The notes: generated by a model not told the origin, from the letters alone. A stretch of DNA of 64,000 bases from Streptococcus parauberis NCFD 2020 (GCF_000187935.1 NZ_AEUT02000001.1:496001-560000), one strand, 5' to 3'; counted from the stretch's first letter, positions 10,944 through 21,078 are shown. A program made the numbers and translations.

Positions 10944-10952
10944 TGCTATAAT
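10944..10952 (+). promoter_or_regulatory. gyrA promoter, extended -10
   Basis: TGCTATAAT, a consensus extended -10, lies 38 bases upstream of the gyrA ATG. The -35 is weak. Confidence 0.65.
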
Positions 10953-10989
10953 TAAATAGAGTTTGGACTAGAAAAGGAGCATTCCTTAG

Positions 10990-13518
10990 ATGCAAGATAG
11001 AAATTTAATTGACGTAAATCTGACAAAGGAAATGAAAACATCTTTCATTGACTATGCCATGAGTGTAATCGTGGCCAGAGCTTTGCCGGATGTGCGTGAT
11101 GGGTTGAAACCAGTTCATCGTCGTATTTTATACGGAATGAATGAACTAGGTGTAACACCGGATAAGCCCCATAAAAAATCGGCCCGTATCACCGGGGATG
11201 TAATGGGTAAATACCATCCACATGGCGATTCATCAATTTATGAAGCTATGGTCAGAATGGCCCAATGGTGGTCATACCGCCATATGCTTGTTGATGGCCA
11301 TGGAAATTTCGGTTCTATGGATGGTGATGGTGCCGCTGCGCAACGTTATACTGAAGCAAGAATGAGCAAAATTGCCCTTGAAATGCTTCGTGATATTAAT
11401 AAAAACACAGTAGACTTTCAAGAAAACTATGATGGTAGTGAACGTGAACCATTAGTTTTACCTGCTCGATTCCCTAACTTATTAGTTAATGGGGCAACTG
11501 GTATTGCTGTTGGGATGGCGACAAATATTCCTCCTCATAATTTGGGTGAGTCAATCGATGCCGTTAAATTAGTCATGGAAAATCCTGAAGTTACAACTCG
11601 TGACTTAATGGAAGTTATCCCTGGACCTGACTTCCCAACAGGAGCCATGGTAATGGGACGTTCTGGTATCCATAGAGCATATGATACTGGACGTGGTTCA
11701 ATTGTCCTGCGCTCTCGGACTGAAATTGAAACAACTAAAAATGGCCGTGAACGTATTGTGGTTACTGAATTCCCTTATGGGGTTAATAAAACAAAAGTTC
11801 ATGAGCACATTGTTCGTCTAGCTCAAGATAAACGTATCGAAGGGATTACAGCAGTCCGTGATGAATCTAACCGTGAGGGTGTCCGCTTCGTCATCGAAGT
11901 AAGGCGTGATGCGTCAGCTAATGTAATTTTAAATAACCTGTTTAAACTAACTAGTTTACAAACTAACTTTAGTTTCAACATGCTTGCGATTGAAAATGGC
12001 GTTCCTAAGATTTTATCACTTCGTCAGATTATCGACAATTACATTCTTCACCAAAAAGAAGTTATTACACGTCGAACTCAGTTTGATAAGGATAAGGCAG
12101 AAGCGCGAGCTCATATTTTAGAAGGTTTACTAATTGCCCTCGATCACTTGGATGAAGTCATTGCAATCATCCGTAAGAGTCAGACTGATGTGATTGCGCA
12201 AGCTGAGTTGATGCAACGTTTCGAACTTTCCGAGCGACAAAGTCAAGCGATACTAGACATGCGTCTGCGCCGTCTGACTGGTTTGGAACGTGATAAGATT
12301 CAATCTGAATACGATGCGCTGATTGCTTTAATTGCTGATTTGGCGGATATATTGTCCAAGCCAGAGCGAGTGCAAACCATTATAATCGAAGAGATGGATG
12401 AAGTTAAACGTAAGTATGCCGATGCTCGTCGTACGGAATTAATGGTTGGGGAAGTTCTCTCTTTAGAAGATGAAGATCTGATTGAAGAAGAAGACGTACT
12501 AATCACCTTGTCAAACATGGGCTACATCAAACGTCTCGCGCAAGATGAATTTAGAGCGCAAAAACGTGGTGGACGTGGCGTACAAGGTACTGGTGTAAAT
12601 GATGACGACTTTGTACGTGAATTAGTTTCGACAAGTACCCATGATACCCTGCTCTTCTTTACCAACAAGGGACGTGTTTATAGATTAAAAGCCTATGAAA
12701 TTCCTGAGTATGGTCGGACAGCAAAAGGCTTACCAATTGTCAATCTATTGAAGCTTGATGACGGTGAAACAATTCAAACCATTATCAATGCACGAAAAGT
12801 AGAAGTTGCCGACAAGTATTTCTTCTTCACCACAAAAGGTGGGGTTGTAAAACGTACTAGTGCTTCAGAATTTAATAATATCCGTCAAAATGGTTTAAGA
12901 GCCTTGAACTTGAAAGAAGACGACGAGTTAATCAATGTCTTATTAACTGATGGAACTGAAGATATCATTATTGGTACACGTTCAGGTTACTCAGTTCGTT
13001 TCAATGAATCATCAATCCGTAACATGGGTCGTTCAGCTACCGGCGTCCGTGGTGTTAAATTACGGGACGAAGATATGGTTGTTGGAGCTTCTCGAATCAC
13101 TGATGATCAAGAAGTATTAATCATTACTGAAAATGGTTATGGGAAACGTACTGCAGCCTCTGAGTACCCAACAAAGGGTCGTGGTGGTAAAGGGATTAAA
13201 ACAGCTAATATCACAGCTAAAAATGGTCCATTAGCTGGTTTAACCACTGTATCTGGTGACGAGGATATGATGATTATCACTAATAAAGGAGTTATCATTC
13301 GTACATCAATCTCAAATGTTTCCCAAACAGGTCGAGCTACCCTCGGTGTTAGAGTGATGAGATTAGACCAAGATTCTAAAATTGTAACCTTTGCCTTAGT
13401 TGAACCGGAACCTGAAGTAGAAGAAGTTAATTCAACAGAAGTATCAGTAGTTACTGATATAAATGAAACAAGTCCAACAAGTGCTGATGGAGATAATCAA
13501 GCACCAAGTGAGGAATAA
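10990..13518 (+). CDS. gyrA: DNA gyrase subunit A
   Basis: An 842-residue type IIA topoisomerase subunit that, with GyrB, negatively supercoils DNA. The catalytic tyrosine is Y120 ([12 protein letters not shown]). The quinolone-resistance-determining region [13 protein letters not shown] carries Ser81 and Glu85, the residues found in susceptible streptococci. The C-terminal beta-pinwheel with repeated GRG-type blades (for example [14 protein letters not shown]) marks it as GyrA rather than ParC. An acidic, low-complexity tail closes the protein. The downstream srtA starts two bases after its stop. Confidence 0.96.
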   Translation: MQDRNLIDVNLTKEMKTSFIDYAMSVIVARALPDVRDGLKPVHRRILYGMNELGVTPDKPHKKSARITGDVMGKYHPHGDSSIYEAMVRMAQWWSYRHMLVDGHGNFGSMDGDGAAAQRYTEARMSKIALEMLRDINKNTVDFQENYDGSEREPLVLPARFPNLLVNGATGIAVGMATNIPPHNLGESIDAVKLVMENPEVTTRDLMEVIPGPDFPTGAMVMGRSGIHRAYDTGRGSIVLRSRTEIETTKNGRERIVVTEFPYGVNKTKVHEHIVRLAQDKRIEGITAVRDESNREGVRFVIEVRRDASANVILNNLFKLTSLQTNFSFNMLAIENGVPKILSLRQIIDNYILHQKEVITRRTQFDKDKAEARAHILEGLLIALDHLDEVIAIIRKSQTDVIAQAELMQRFELSERQSQAILDMRLRRLTGLERDKIQSEYDALIALIADLADILSKPERVQTIIIEEMDEVKRKYADARRTELMVGEVLSLEDEDLIEEEDVLITLSNMGYIKRLAQDEFRAQKRGGRGVQGTGVNDDDFVRELVSTSTHDTLLFFTNKGRVYRLKAYEIPEYGRTAKGLPIVNLLKLDDGETIQTIINARKVEVADKYFFFTTKGGVVKRTSASEFNNIRQNGLRALNLKEDDELINVLLTDGTEDIIIGTRSGYSVRFNESSIRNMGRSATGVRGVKLRDEDMVVGASRITDDQEVLIITENGYGKRTAASEYPTKGRGGKGIKTANITAKNGPLAGLTTVSGDEDMMIITNKGVIIRTSISNVSQTGRATLGVRVMRLDQDSKIVTFALVEPEPEVEEVNSTEVSVVTDINETSPTSADGDNQAPSEE

Positions 13519-13520
13519 GC

Positions 13521-14264
13521 ATGAAAAATAATTATAAATCAAGTCTTGGAAATCGAGTACGAATAATTATAGCTACTATTTTAATGATAGTTGGATTGGG
13601 ATTATTATTTAATAAGCCAATTCGTAATACTATAATTGCTTGGAATTCAAATAAATACCAAGTTAGTCATGTTAGTAAAAAGACGATCAAGAAAAATAAA
13701 AAAGCTAAAGTAAGTTTTAAATTTGAAGATGTAAAAGCTGTAGATACACAAGCAGTTATTCAAGCTCAGATGGCGGCTCAGAAACTTCCTGTAATTGGTG
13801 GTATTGCAGTACCAGATGTCAGTATTAACCTACCGATTTTTAAAGGCCTAGGAAATGTGGAAATACTCTACGGAGCTGGTACCATGAAAGAGGGCCAAGT
13901 CATGGGTGGCGATAATAATTACTCTCTTTCAAGTCATCATGTTTTCGGTATGGCAGGTTCTTCAAAAATGTTGTTTTCTCCACTGGAAAACGCAAAAATT
14001 GGGATGCCTATCTATGTAACAGACAAAGAGAAAATTTATCGTTATGATATAAAATCAGTAGATCATGTGACACCTGATCGTGTTGATGTAATTGAAGATA
14101 CTCTAGGGGTCAAAGATATTACTTTAATTACTTGTACTGATGCAGAAGCTAAAGAGAGGATTGTAGTTAAAGGTATACTAAAAGAACAGATGAATTATAA
14201 AAATGCTTCCAAAAAAGTTCTTGGATACTTTAGTAAATCTTATAATCAAATAGCTATCGAATAA
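13521..14264 (+). CDS. srtA: Class A sortase
   Basis: A 247-residue membrane-anchored transpeptidase that attaches LPXTG surface proteins to the cell wall. An N-terminal membrane segment is at about 14-31. Catalytic residues are His140 (SLSSHHVFG), Cys205 (TLITCTDAE) and Arg213. gyrA-srtA linkage is typical of streptococci, so this is the housekeeping sortase. It starts two bases after gyrA, suggesting co-transcription. Confidence 0.95.
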   Translation: MKNNYKSSLGNRVRIIIATILMIVGLGLLFNKPIRNTIIAWNSNKYQVSHVSKKTIKKNKKAKVSFKFEDVKAVDTQAVIQAQMAAQKLPVIGGIAVPDVSINLPIFKGLGNVEILYGAGTMKEGQVMGGDNNYSLSSHHVFGMAGSSKMLFSPLENAKIGMPIYVTDKEKIYRYDIKSVDHVTPDRVDVIEDTLGVKDITLITCTDAEAKERIVVKGILKEQMNYKNASKKVLGYFSKSYNQIAIE

Positions 14265-14310
14265 TCAAATTTTTACTTTTAAAAATTACTTTTCTTATGT
14301 GGAGAGGGGC

Positions 14311-14357
14311 GGTATGGAATTCCATACCTAATAATTTAGACTAACATCTAAATTATT
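14311..14357. repeat. Paired dyads: 18-bp perfect palindrome and 11-bp hairpin
   Basis: GGTATGGAATTCCATACC at 14311-14328 is a perfect palindrome. AATAATTTAGA (14330-14340) and TCTAAATTATT (14347-14357) form an 11-bp stem with a six-base loop. No T-run follows, so it is not a standard terminator. Confidence 0.7.
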
Positions 14358-14476
14358 CCTATCATTGAAAACTTATTGTTTTAAATGATATCACCACTTT
14401 GAAAAGTATTTTTTATTTAATTCTTGATAGATTGCAAAAAATAGAAAATGTAAACTGAAAAGAGAGTAGAACTTTT

Positions 14477-14890
14477 ATGAAATTAACTGCTATTCATCAT
14501 GTGGCCATTATTGTTTCTGATTATGATAAATCTAAAGACTTTTATGTTAATAAGCTTGGTTTTGAGATTATCAGAGAAAATCATCGTCCTGAGCGTCATG
14601 ATTATAAATTGGACTTGAAATGTGGTGACATTGAATTAGAGATTTTTGGTAATTCAAAATCAGATCCTGAATTCACGGCGCCACCAAAACGAGTTGGTCG
14701 TCCGGAATTTGACCGCGAAGCCTGTGGCCTTAGACATTTAGCCTTTTATGTGAAAGATATTGAATCATATATAGAAGAGTTGAAAGTGCTAGCCATTCCT
14801 GTAGAGGAGCTACGTTATGATGACTATACTGGCAAGAAAATGACCTTTTTCTTTGATCCAGATGGCTTACCACTGGAATTACATGAATAA
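14477..14890 (+). CDS. VOC-family (glyoxalase/bleomycin-resistance fold) protein
   Basis: A 137-residue metalloenzyme-fold protein. The paired beta-alpha-beta-beta-beta modules are visible: IHHVAIIVSDYDKSKDFYVNKLGF at the start, LRHLAFYVKDIESYIEEL in the middle and FFFDPDGLPLELHE at the end. His and Glu at equivalent positions are candidate metal ligands. The closing DPDGxxxELHE is typical of glyoxalase-I-like proteins (GloA2/YwkD-type). The actual substrate is unknown. It has its own leader of about 210 bases after srtA and ends at a terminator. Confidence 0.82.
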   Translation: MKLTAIHHVAIIVSDYDKSKDFYVNKLGFEIIRENHRPERHDYKLDLKCGDIELEIFGNSKSDPEFTAPPKRVGRPEFDREACGLRHLAFYVKDIESYIEELKVLAIPVEELRYDDYTGKKMTFFFDPDGLPLELHE

Positions 14891-14892
14891 CA

Positions 14893-14917
14893 AACGCCCT
14901 ATGCTTAGGGCTTTTGT
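14893..14917 (+). terminator. Terminator after the VOC gene
   Basis: GCCCTA / TAGGGC with a short loop, followed by TTTTG. Confidence 0.7.
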
Positions 14918-15042
14918 TATGGGATTGACTCATTTTGTCATCTGGTAGTCGCAGGTTTTTAATCGTCTTCTAAATGGTAAGGTGATATAATAGTCACACG
15001 GGATTTTGATTAATTAGGAAATAACTCCAAAGGAGAAAAATA

Positions 15043-16017
15043 ATGAAAAAAAGTAAAAAACTAATGCTTGCAGGACTAGGTCTTGCTTTATCCTCGGCTA
15101 TTATTGCCACGCCAGTTTATGCGGCAACTAGTGATGTTCAGCAGGTTATCAATGAGGGCTATGTTCAGCCTGATTACGTGCTCGGCTATTCCCTTGATGA
15201 ATCACAAAAGCAAGAAACACTTAATCTCTTGAACTATGATAGTGCTAATGATAATCAGGTAAAAACATTGACAACGGCTGCCTATGCTAAAATCATGAAC
15301 GTAGCTGATGATGCTAGCATCCAACTTTATTCATCTGTTAAAATCAAGAAATTGGGTGCAAATGATGTGCTCAAAGTGGAAATTGTGACGCCTGATAAAA
15401 TTACCAAGGTAACTCAGGACATGTACCGTAATGCGGCTGTGACGCTCGGAATTGAGCATGCTGACATTAGTGTTGCAGCGCCGATTGCTGTTACGGGTGA
15501 ATCAGCTCTCGCGGGGATCTATTATTCTCTTGAAGAAAACGGAGCACAGATTCCACAAGAGAACAAAGAGCTGGCGCAGGATGAATTGAAGGCCTTATCA
15601 GACATCGATGCAGCGAACCAAGGTAAAGATGGTTACGACACTGATAAATTGAATGTTGCTTTGACAGATATTAAAGCGCAAGTAGCTAAAGGTGGGTCTG
15701 ATTTAACGAAAGAAGATGTTGAAAAGATTGTTACAGATACCCTTGCTAAATACAAATTAGATAATGTTATCTCACAAGACCAAATTACAATGATTAATAA
15801 TTTTGCCTTTAACTTATCAAACTCAGGTGTCATCACAAATGGTGACTTCACGAAGACATTGAATTCATTGAAGGATTCAATTGTTGCAAAATCGGGTAAT
15901 GCCTTTAAAGGAATCAACTTAGATAGTTTGAAAAATGTTGATACAACAAAAGCAGTAGAGACAGGAAAAAATATTTGGCAACAAATCGTTGATTTCTTTA
16001 GAAATTTAATTGGATAA
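15043..16017 (+). CDS. Secreted DUF1002 family protein
   Basis: A 324-residue exported protein. Residues 1-28 are a signal peptide (KKSKK, hydrophobic core, ATPVYAATS) with probable cleavage after VYA. The mature part matches the DUF1002 (YpuA-like) family, with the GYVQPDYVLGYSLDESQKQETLNLLNY opening and a middle ITKVTQDMYRNAAVTLGIEHADISVAAPIAVTGESALAGIY segment. Its function is unknown; it is probably cell-surface or released. AAAGGAGAAAAATAATG gives a strong start. It is monocistronic with a terminator directly after. Confidence 0.82.
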   Translation: MKKSKKLMLAGLGLALSSAIIATPVYAATSDVQQVINEGYVQPDYVLGYSLDESQKQETLNLLNYDSANDNQVKTLTTAAYAKIMNVADDASIQLYSSVKIKKLGANDVLKVEIVTPDKITKVTQDMYRNAAVTLGIEHADISVAAPIAVTGESALAGIYYSLEENGAQIPQENKELAQDELKALSDIDAANQGKDGYDTDKLNVALTDIKAQVAKGGSDLTKEDVEKIVTDTLAKYKLDNVISQDQITMINNFAFNLSNSGVITNGDFTKTLNSLKDSIVAKSGNAFKGINLDSLKNVDTTKAVETGKNIWQQIVDFFRNLIG

Positions 16018-16020
16018 CTA

Positions 16021-16052
16021 AAAAGAGGATAAGGAGACTTATCCTTTTTTTA
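16021..16052 (+). terminator. Terminator after the DUF1002 gene
   Basis: AGGATAAG / CTTATCCT with a four-base loop, followed by a T-run. Confidence 0.85.
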
Positions 16053-16125
16053 GTTCTTAAATTATTATTTTAAAAGATTAACTTTATTAGTAGCTTTACT
16101 TCAAAACATATTTTTATATAAGCAC

Positions 16126-16165
16126 TTGACTAAAATAAAATTACGTTATATACTTAACTGGTTAA
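16126..16165 (+). promoter_or_regulatory. Promoter with AdcR zinc-responsive operator
   Basis: TTGACT (16126-16131), a 17-bp spacer and TATACT (16149-16154) form a good promoter. TTAACTGGTTAA at 16154-16165 fits the AdcR consensus TTAACYRGTTAA exactly and overlaps the end of the -10, so zinc-bound AdcR would block transcription of the lmb-htpA pair. Confidence 0.85.
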
Positions 16166-16196
16166 GTTAAATTAGTAAATGTTGAAAGGAGAACAA

Positions 16197-17126
16197 TTGA
16201 AAATTAAAAAAATTTTTTATAGCTTATTATTTTGTATATTGTTACCGATTTGCTTAATACTTACTGGTTGTCACTCAGAAAAGCAAGAAAAGGTGGAAGG
16301 ATTAAAAATTGTAACTAGTTTTTATCCAATCTATGCCATGACCAAGTATGTCTCTGGTGATCTGAATAATATTAAAATGATTCATACAAATTCTGGTATT
16401 CATGGTTATGAACCTTCAGCCAATGACGTTGCTGCCATCTATGATGCCGATGTCTTTTTTTACCATTCACATACTTTGGAATCTTGGGCGGGCCAACTGG
16501 ATGCTAGCACCCACCACTCAAAGGTTAAAATTATAGAAGCATCAAAAGCATTGCCTTTAGACAAGGTACAAGGACTAGAAGATATGGAGGTGGGTAAGGG
16601 GATTGATCCAGCTACCCTTTATGATCCACATACCTGGTCTGATCCAATTATGGCAGCACAAGAAGTACATGATATTGCTGATAAGCTCTGCAAGTTGGAC
16701 CCTAAACATAAGGATGTCTATCAAAAAAACGCCAATAGCTTTACTGAAGAAGCGGAAGCGATTGCCAAAGACTATAAAGTAAAATTTAAGTCTTTGAAAA
16801 AGAAAACCTTTGTGACGCAACATACTGCTTTTTCATATTTAGCCAAACGCTTTGGTTTAGTCCAACTTGGCATTTCAGGAATTTCTCCTGAACAGGAACC
16901 AACTGCAAGACAACTTAAGGAAATCCGGGACTTTATCAAAACTTATAAGGTCAATACTATTTTTGTTGAGAAAAATGTGTCACAAAAAATGGCCAAAACA
17001 GTGGCTAAATCTACGGGTGCAAAACTGAAAGAATTGAGTCCTTTAGAAATTGATCCAGGAGAAAATAAAGCTTACTTGAACTATATTGAGCAAAATTTAG
17101 AAATTTTATATCAAGAATTAAAATAA
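16197..17126 (+). CDS. lmb: Zinc-binding lipoprotein AdcAII / laminin-binding protein Lmb
   Basis: A 309-residue metal-ABC substrate-binding lipoprotein that captures zinc for the AdcBC importer and was described as laminin-binding in group A and B streptococci. The lipobox LILTGC puts the lipidated Cys at residue 25. Metal-ligand histidines are recognisable in NSGIHGYEPSAND, YDPHTWSDP and TQHTAFSYLAKRFG, with an acidic ligand near the C-terminus. I prefer the TTG start at 16197 (MKIKKIFYS) because AAAGGAGA sits correctly upstream; the ATG at 16179 would include that ribosome binding site in the coding region. It is followed after 12 bases by the histidine-triad gene. Confidence 0.92.
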   Translation: MKIKKIFYSLLFCILLPICLILTGCHSEKQEKVEGLKIVTSFYPIYAMTKYVSGDLNNIKMIHTNSGIHGYEPSANDVAAIYDADVFFYHSHTLESWAGQLDASTHHSKVKIIEASKALPLDKVQGLEDMEVGKGIDPATLYDPHTWSDPIMAAQEVHDIADKLCKLDPKHKDVYQKNANSFTEEAEAIAKDYKVKFKSLKKKTFVTQHTAFSYLAKRFGLVQLGISGISPEQEPTARQLKEIRDFIKTYKVNTIFVEKNVSQKMAKTVAKSTGAKLKELSPLEIDPGENKAYLNYIEQNLEILYQELK

Positions 17127-17138
17127 TAGGAGTAAAAA

Positions 17139-19586
17139 ATGAATAAGAAGAAAATGATTGGCACCGGTGCTGTTCTTGCTTTGTTATTTAGTGCTTGCGG
17201 CTATGAACTTGGTCAATTCCAAGCTCAACATGTTAAAGAAAATTCAGTGTCTTATGTTGACGCTGATAAAGCAAGTAAAAATTACAAAATCAAGCAAGCT
17301 GCAGATAAGAGTCCAGATGATATCAGTAAAGAAGAAGGAATTTCAGCTGAACAGATTGTCGTTAAAATTACGGATAAGGGCTATGTCACTTCTCATGGTG
17401 ATCATTATCATTATTACAACGGAAAAGTGCCATATAATGCTATTATCAGTGAAGAGTTGCTGATGAAAGACCCAAACTATGTTTTCAATAAAGCAGACGT
17501 TGTAAACGAAGTTAAAGATGGCTATATTATAAAAGTAGATGGAAAATATTACTTGTACCTGAAGGAAGGAAGTAAGAAGGAAAATATTAGAAGTAAGGAA
17601 CAAATAGCAGAACAATCTAGAAAAGGAAGAAAAGAAGCAGAAAAAAATGGTTACGGATCAGCTTCAGAAAATGCTTCTAAGTCTGGTGGACATGTTGCAG
17701 CCTCTAGACAAGAGATTAAAGCTGCTAAAAGCCAAGGGCGCTACACCACTGATGATGGGTATATCTTTAATCCAAATGATGTTTTGGAAGATACTGGCGA
17801 TGCTTACATTGTGCCTCACGGAAATCACTTCCACTATATTCCCAAAGCAGAATTATCTGCAAGTGAATTAGGTGCAGCTCAAGCCGTTTGGGCTGCTAAA
17901 TCAGGAAAAGGAGCAGGTCATAAGGCTGGTACAGGCGGTGCATCAATACCAATTCCTGTATCAAACGGTGGCAACTGGGCTCCCGCTCCAAGTGGTGGAG
18001 GCCATTCAAATGCCCCTATCTACTACCCAATCGTTCCTAACTCACCAATTCCAGCCCCACACCATACTGGCGGTGATGATCATCGTCACAAACCAAATCA
18101 GCCAGCTCCAGTAGTTGATAAGAATCATGTATCTTATCATGAGCTCTTGCAGAAACTCTACAAACAACCTGCAAATAAACGTCACCGTGAAGACGATGGT
18201 TTAGTATTTGACCCAAATCAAGTCACTAAATTAACCAGTCGTGGTTATGTAATTCCACATGGTAATCATTGGCACGTAGTACCAGAGAGTCAATTATCAC
18301 CGCTTGAAATCTACTTGGCAAGGATGCACCTTGCCGGTCAAAGCCAGGTGGACAAAGCGACAGCTGAGAAACTTCTTGGGCTTGAAACTCCAAAAAAACC
18401 TGAATCACCAAAACCTGTTGACCACAAGCCTGAATTACCAAAAGGTAAGGACGGCAAGATTAATCTAGTGAATGGCTCTATTAAGAAAACCAAACAAGGA
18501 AATGACGGCAAACCATATACGACTGATGATGGTTATCAATTTTCTGTTGATTCAATTAAATCATATGATGAAGAAGGGATTATAGCAGATCATGAAGGGC
18601 ATGAACATTATATTCCTTATAGTGAACTTGAAGACAGTGAGTTAAAACAAGTTCAAGATAGCATTAATGCTAAGAATAGTAAGATTGAAAAAATTGAAGC
18701 TGGTCACTATAGCAAAGAAGAAATTGCCAAAAAATTACAATTCCTCTCACTGCAAACTAATGTACCAATTGATAAGTTTAAGGTAACCGGAGATAAGATT
18801 ATTATTCCCCATGGTAATCACACTCATACTGCTGAAATGAAAAATGTGCCATCGGCAATAAATCCAGATCAGTTTGACGATCAAGAAGAATATAAGACAA
18901 CCCTCTTGCAACTTAAAATGGGCAAAGCAAAATTGGATTATCAAACAGAAGATGTCATTCGATCTGGCTCTGATTTAATCATTTATTTAAAAGACGGATC
19001 CCAAAAAACCATCTCTTTAAATGATATTAAATTACCAATAGACTACAAAGAAGTAGACTTTGTTGAAATACATAATCAAAAACAATTAGAGCAAAAAAAA
19101 TACGACTATATTGCTCAACAGTATCATGTAAGCTTAAGAGATTTACATGTTTCAGGAGATGTCGTCAGTGTTGCTAATAAACCGACGGTATCTCTCAAGC
19201 TTGTCAATATAAATGATCCTATCATTTACACATTAAAAGACGTTGCTCAGCCAATGCCTGAAAATAAGGAAGGTAAAGAAACCTCATTACCAAGTCAGCC
19301 AGAAGAAACATCACCACAAGAGACTCAAGATGTTCCAATAGCTGATCCAGCTGATAAAGCTGAAGTAGCGGAGGAGAAAGTTGACATCGATAATTATGAT
19401 GCGCAGATGCAAGCATTAGCTAGTCGGTATGGAATAGATCAAGCAACTTTCCAAAATCGACTCACTCAACTAGCCTTTAAATATGGTGTTAGCATAGGAA
19501 ATATTCAATTTAGCCAATATTTATTATTTAATTCAAATGGTAGAGCAGTTACATATGATATAATTAATCAACAAGAAGTACAATAA
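17139..19586 (+). CDS. htpA: Histidine triad surface lipoprotein (Pht/HtpA family)
   Basis: An 815-residue surface lipoprotein with lipobox Cys20 (ALLFSAC). Five histidine triads (HxxHxH) are present at about residues 86, 227, 374, 485 and 558 (HGDHYH, HGNHFH, HGNHWH, HEGHEH, HGNHTH); these bind zinc and in pneumococcus pass it to AdcAII. A Pro/Gly/Ser-rich linker lies at about 260-330 and an acidic Pro/Glu-rich segment at about 705-750. There are no leucine-rich repeats, unlike Slr-type proteins. It lies downstream of lmb under the same AdcR operator, the arrangement known in S. pyogenes and S. agalactiae. Confidence 0.92.
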   Translation: MNKKKMIGTGAVLALLFSACGYELGQFQAQHVKENSVSYVDADKASKNYKIKQAADKSPDDISKEEGISAEQIVVKITDKGYVTSHGDHYHYYNGKVPYNAIISEELLMKDPNYVFNKADVVNEVKDGYIIKVDGKYYLYLKEGSKKENIRSKEQIAEQSRKGRKEAEKNGYGSASENASKSGGHVAASRQEIKAAKSQGRYTTDDGYIFNPNDVLEDTGDAYIVPHGNHFHYIPKAELSASELGAAQAVWAAKSGKGAGHKAGTGGASIPIPVSNGGNWAPAPSGGGHSNAPIYYPIVPNSPIPAPHHTGGDDHRHKPNQPAPVVDKNHVSYHELLQKLYKQPANKRHREDDGLVFDPNQVTKLTSRGYVIPHGNHWHVVPESQLSPLEIYLARMHLAGQSQVDKATAEKLLGLETPKKPESPKPVDHKPELPKGKDGKINLVNGSIKKTKQGNDGKPYTTDDGYQFSVDSIKSYDEEGIIADHEGHEHYIPYSELEDSELKQVQDSINAKNSKIEKIEAGHYSKEEIAKKLQFLSLQTNVPIDKFKVTGDKIIIPHGNHTHTAEMKNVPSAINPDQFDDQEEYKTTLLQLKMGKAKLDYQTEDVIRSGSDLIIYLKDGSQKTISLNDIKLPIDYKEVDFVEIHNQKQLEQKKYDYIAQQYHVSLRDLHVSGDVVSVANKPTVSLKLVNINDPIIYTLKDVAQPMPENKEGKETSLPSQPEETSPQETQDVPIADPADKAEVAEEKVDIDNYDAQMQALASRYGIDQATFQNRLTQLAFKYGVSIGNIQFSQYLLFNSNGRAVTYDIINQQEVQ

Positions 19587-19631
19587 TTCAGTTAACTATA
19601 TCAAAAAATCTTATCATAGATAATATTATAT

Positions 19632-19672
19632 TCCCCTTCATTAGATAGAAGATCTAATGAAGGGGATTTTTA
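19632..19672 (+). terminator. Terminator after htpA
   Basis: A 15-bp stem (TCCCCTTCATTAGAT and its complement) with a five-base loop, followed by TTTTTAAT. Confidence 0.9.
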
Positions 19673-19782
19673 ATAGATTATAGCAATAAAATGATAACCT
19701 CTCAATCAAATAGCGGTATATCAGATTTGATTAGTCATTTCATAGAATTCATTTATTAGCGACATAAGATAATCAATCAAAG

Positions 19783-19827
19783 AAAAAGGATTAAGTTCTG
19801 TACTGAGTAGAACTTAATCCTTTTTTT
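19783..19827. terminator. Second, bidirectional terminator-like hairpin before the DUF554 gene
   Basis: AAAAAGGATTAAGTTCT (19783-19799) pairs with its complement at 19809-19825. The T-run on one strand and A-run on the other let it stop transcripts from either side. Between 19587 and 19882 nothing else is seen. Confidence 0.8.
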
Positions 19828-19882
19828 GTAAATATAAAAATCGACTTATTTGAAACAGTACATAAATGGTATTTCACTTGAT

Positions 19883-20596
19883 TTAAAAGTATGCAACAGA
19901 TGCTGCGAAGACTAAGGCTGGTAGCATATTTGCTACACGTATTCGTTTGCCAAAGACAATATTCAACCCAACACAAAAGATAAGGATTGAGCCGACCAGT
20001 GAGATATTGGCTAGTGCTCCGTCAGTCATAATAGGTTTTAAAATATGAGCAAAAGCAGTAATAGCACCTTGGATGATGAGGACTGGAAAGGCTGAAAAAA
20101 CGGCACCTTTTCCAAGCGATGATGATAAGACTATAACAATGATAAAATCTAAGACACTCTTGGTTAAGAGTAAACTGATATCGCCACTGATACCATCTTG
20201 AAGCGGTCCGATAACAGCCATAGCACCAATGCAAACTGTCAAAGTCGCCACAACAAAGGCGTTTACAAAATCAGGATCCTTGGAATTGCCACTTTTGACT
20301 TTCAGCCATTGACCAAATTTCTCAAAGGCGCCTTCAATATTAATGACTTCACCAATCAGAGCGCCCAATGCTAAGCAAGCAACAACTAACATGCTACCAC
20401 CACTAATTAAAGACTCTTTAGACATCTGCAACATACCCGACATAGCACCAGAAATGCCAATGAAGAGGACACTGACACCAGTAGCCATACTCAAGCTTTC
20501 TTGATGGCGCTCATTGAGTTGTCGTCCAAAATATTTACCAACAATCCCTGCAAATAAAATTGCAGATGCATCAATTAATGTTCCTAAGGCAAACAT
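19883..20596 (-). CDS. DUF554 family membrane protein
   Basis: A 237-residue polytopic membrane protein (YdfK/YqgA type) of unknown function. Several hydrophobic segments are separated by short loops; typical features are the N-terminal LGTLIDASAILFAGIVGKYFGRQLNERHQESLSMATGVSVLFIGISGAM and the ALGALIGE motif. The start is the ATG at 20596, which has AAAAGGAGAAAAC upstream; an in-frame upstream ATG at 20641 would place that site inside the protein. It is monocistronic. Confidence 0.85.
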   Translation of the reverse strand: MFALGTLIDASAILFAGIVGKYFGRQLNERHQESLSMATGVSVLFIGISGAMSGMLQMSKESLISGGSMLVVACLALGALIGEVINIEGAFEKFGQWLKVKSGNSKDPDFVNAFVVATLTVCIGAMAVIGPLQDGISGDISLLLTKSVLDFIIVIVLSSSLGKGAVFSAFPVLIIQGAITAFAHILKPIMTDGALANISLVGSILIFCVGLNIVFGKRIRVANMLPALVFAASVAYF

Positions 20597-21078
20597 GTTT
20601 TCTCCTTTTATAAGGTTATTCCCAAGCTTTATTATATCCATAAAGAAAGCGCTGTCAAGGGCTTTTGGTAAAGTGTTATGATAGAGAAAATTCAGATTAT
20701 TAAATATCCTATAATAAGTATGCGTTTATACATTTTGTTATTAAAAAATGAGAAGTAAAATTGATGTGAATTGACAGAAAATCAAATGAATAGCACCTAT
20801 AAACATTGATAAAAAGGAATTGTCAAAATCTTTCAATCAATTTGTCAAACTATTTTAAATTATCATAAATGTATAAGTATTCTATACAAAAAAATGAAAA
20901 AATATTTATAGAAATTATGAAATCATACCTTTTTTAGACTTGAATGAAATATATTATAATTTCATTTCATACTTTTCATAAAACTGGTAACAAACTATTA
21001 TATTTAGCTTCGTATCGGATTTATAGTTGTTAAATAATCCAAACTATTAAATGATATAATGGAGTAGAGGTAATTGAA
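20597..21078. other. AT-rich intergenic region
   Basis: About 480 bases without a supportable gene. It contains an ATGAAAT ... ATTTCAT dyad around 20944-20965 and, at its end, TGATATAAT (21052-21060), an extended -10 for the lipoprotein remnant that follows. Confidence 0.5.

Noticed and set aside
13558..13565. TACGAATA, identical to the competence sigma-X (CIN) box
   Set aside because: It lies inside the srtA coding region with no properly spaced downstream gene; an 8-mer is expected by chance in AT-rich DNA.
17158..18114. Several plus- and minus-strand frames within htpA
   Set aside because: Alternate-frame shadows of the histidine-triad gene; no ribosome binding sites and no domain matches.
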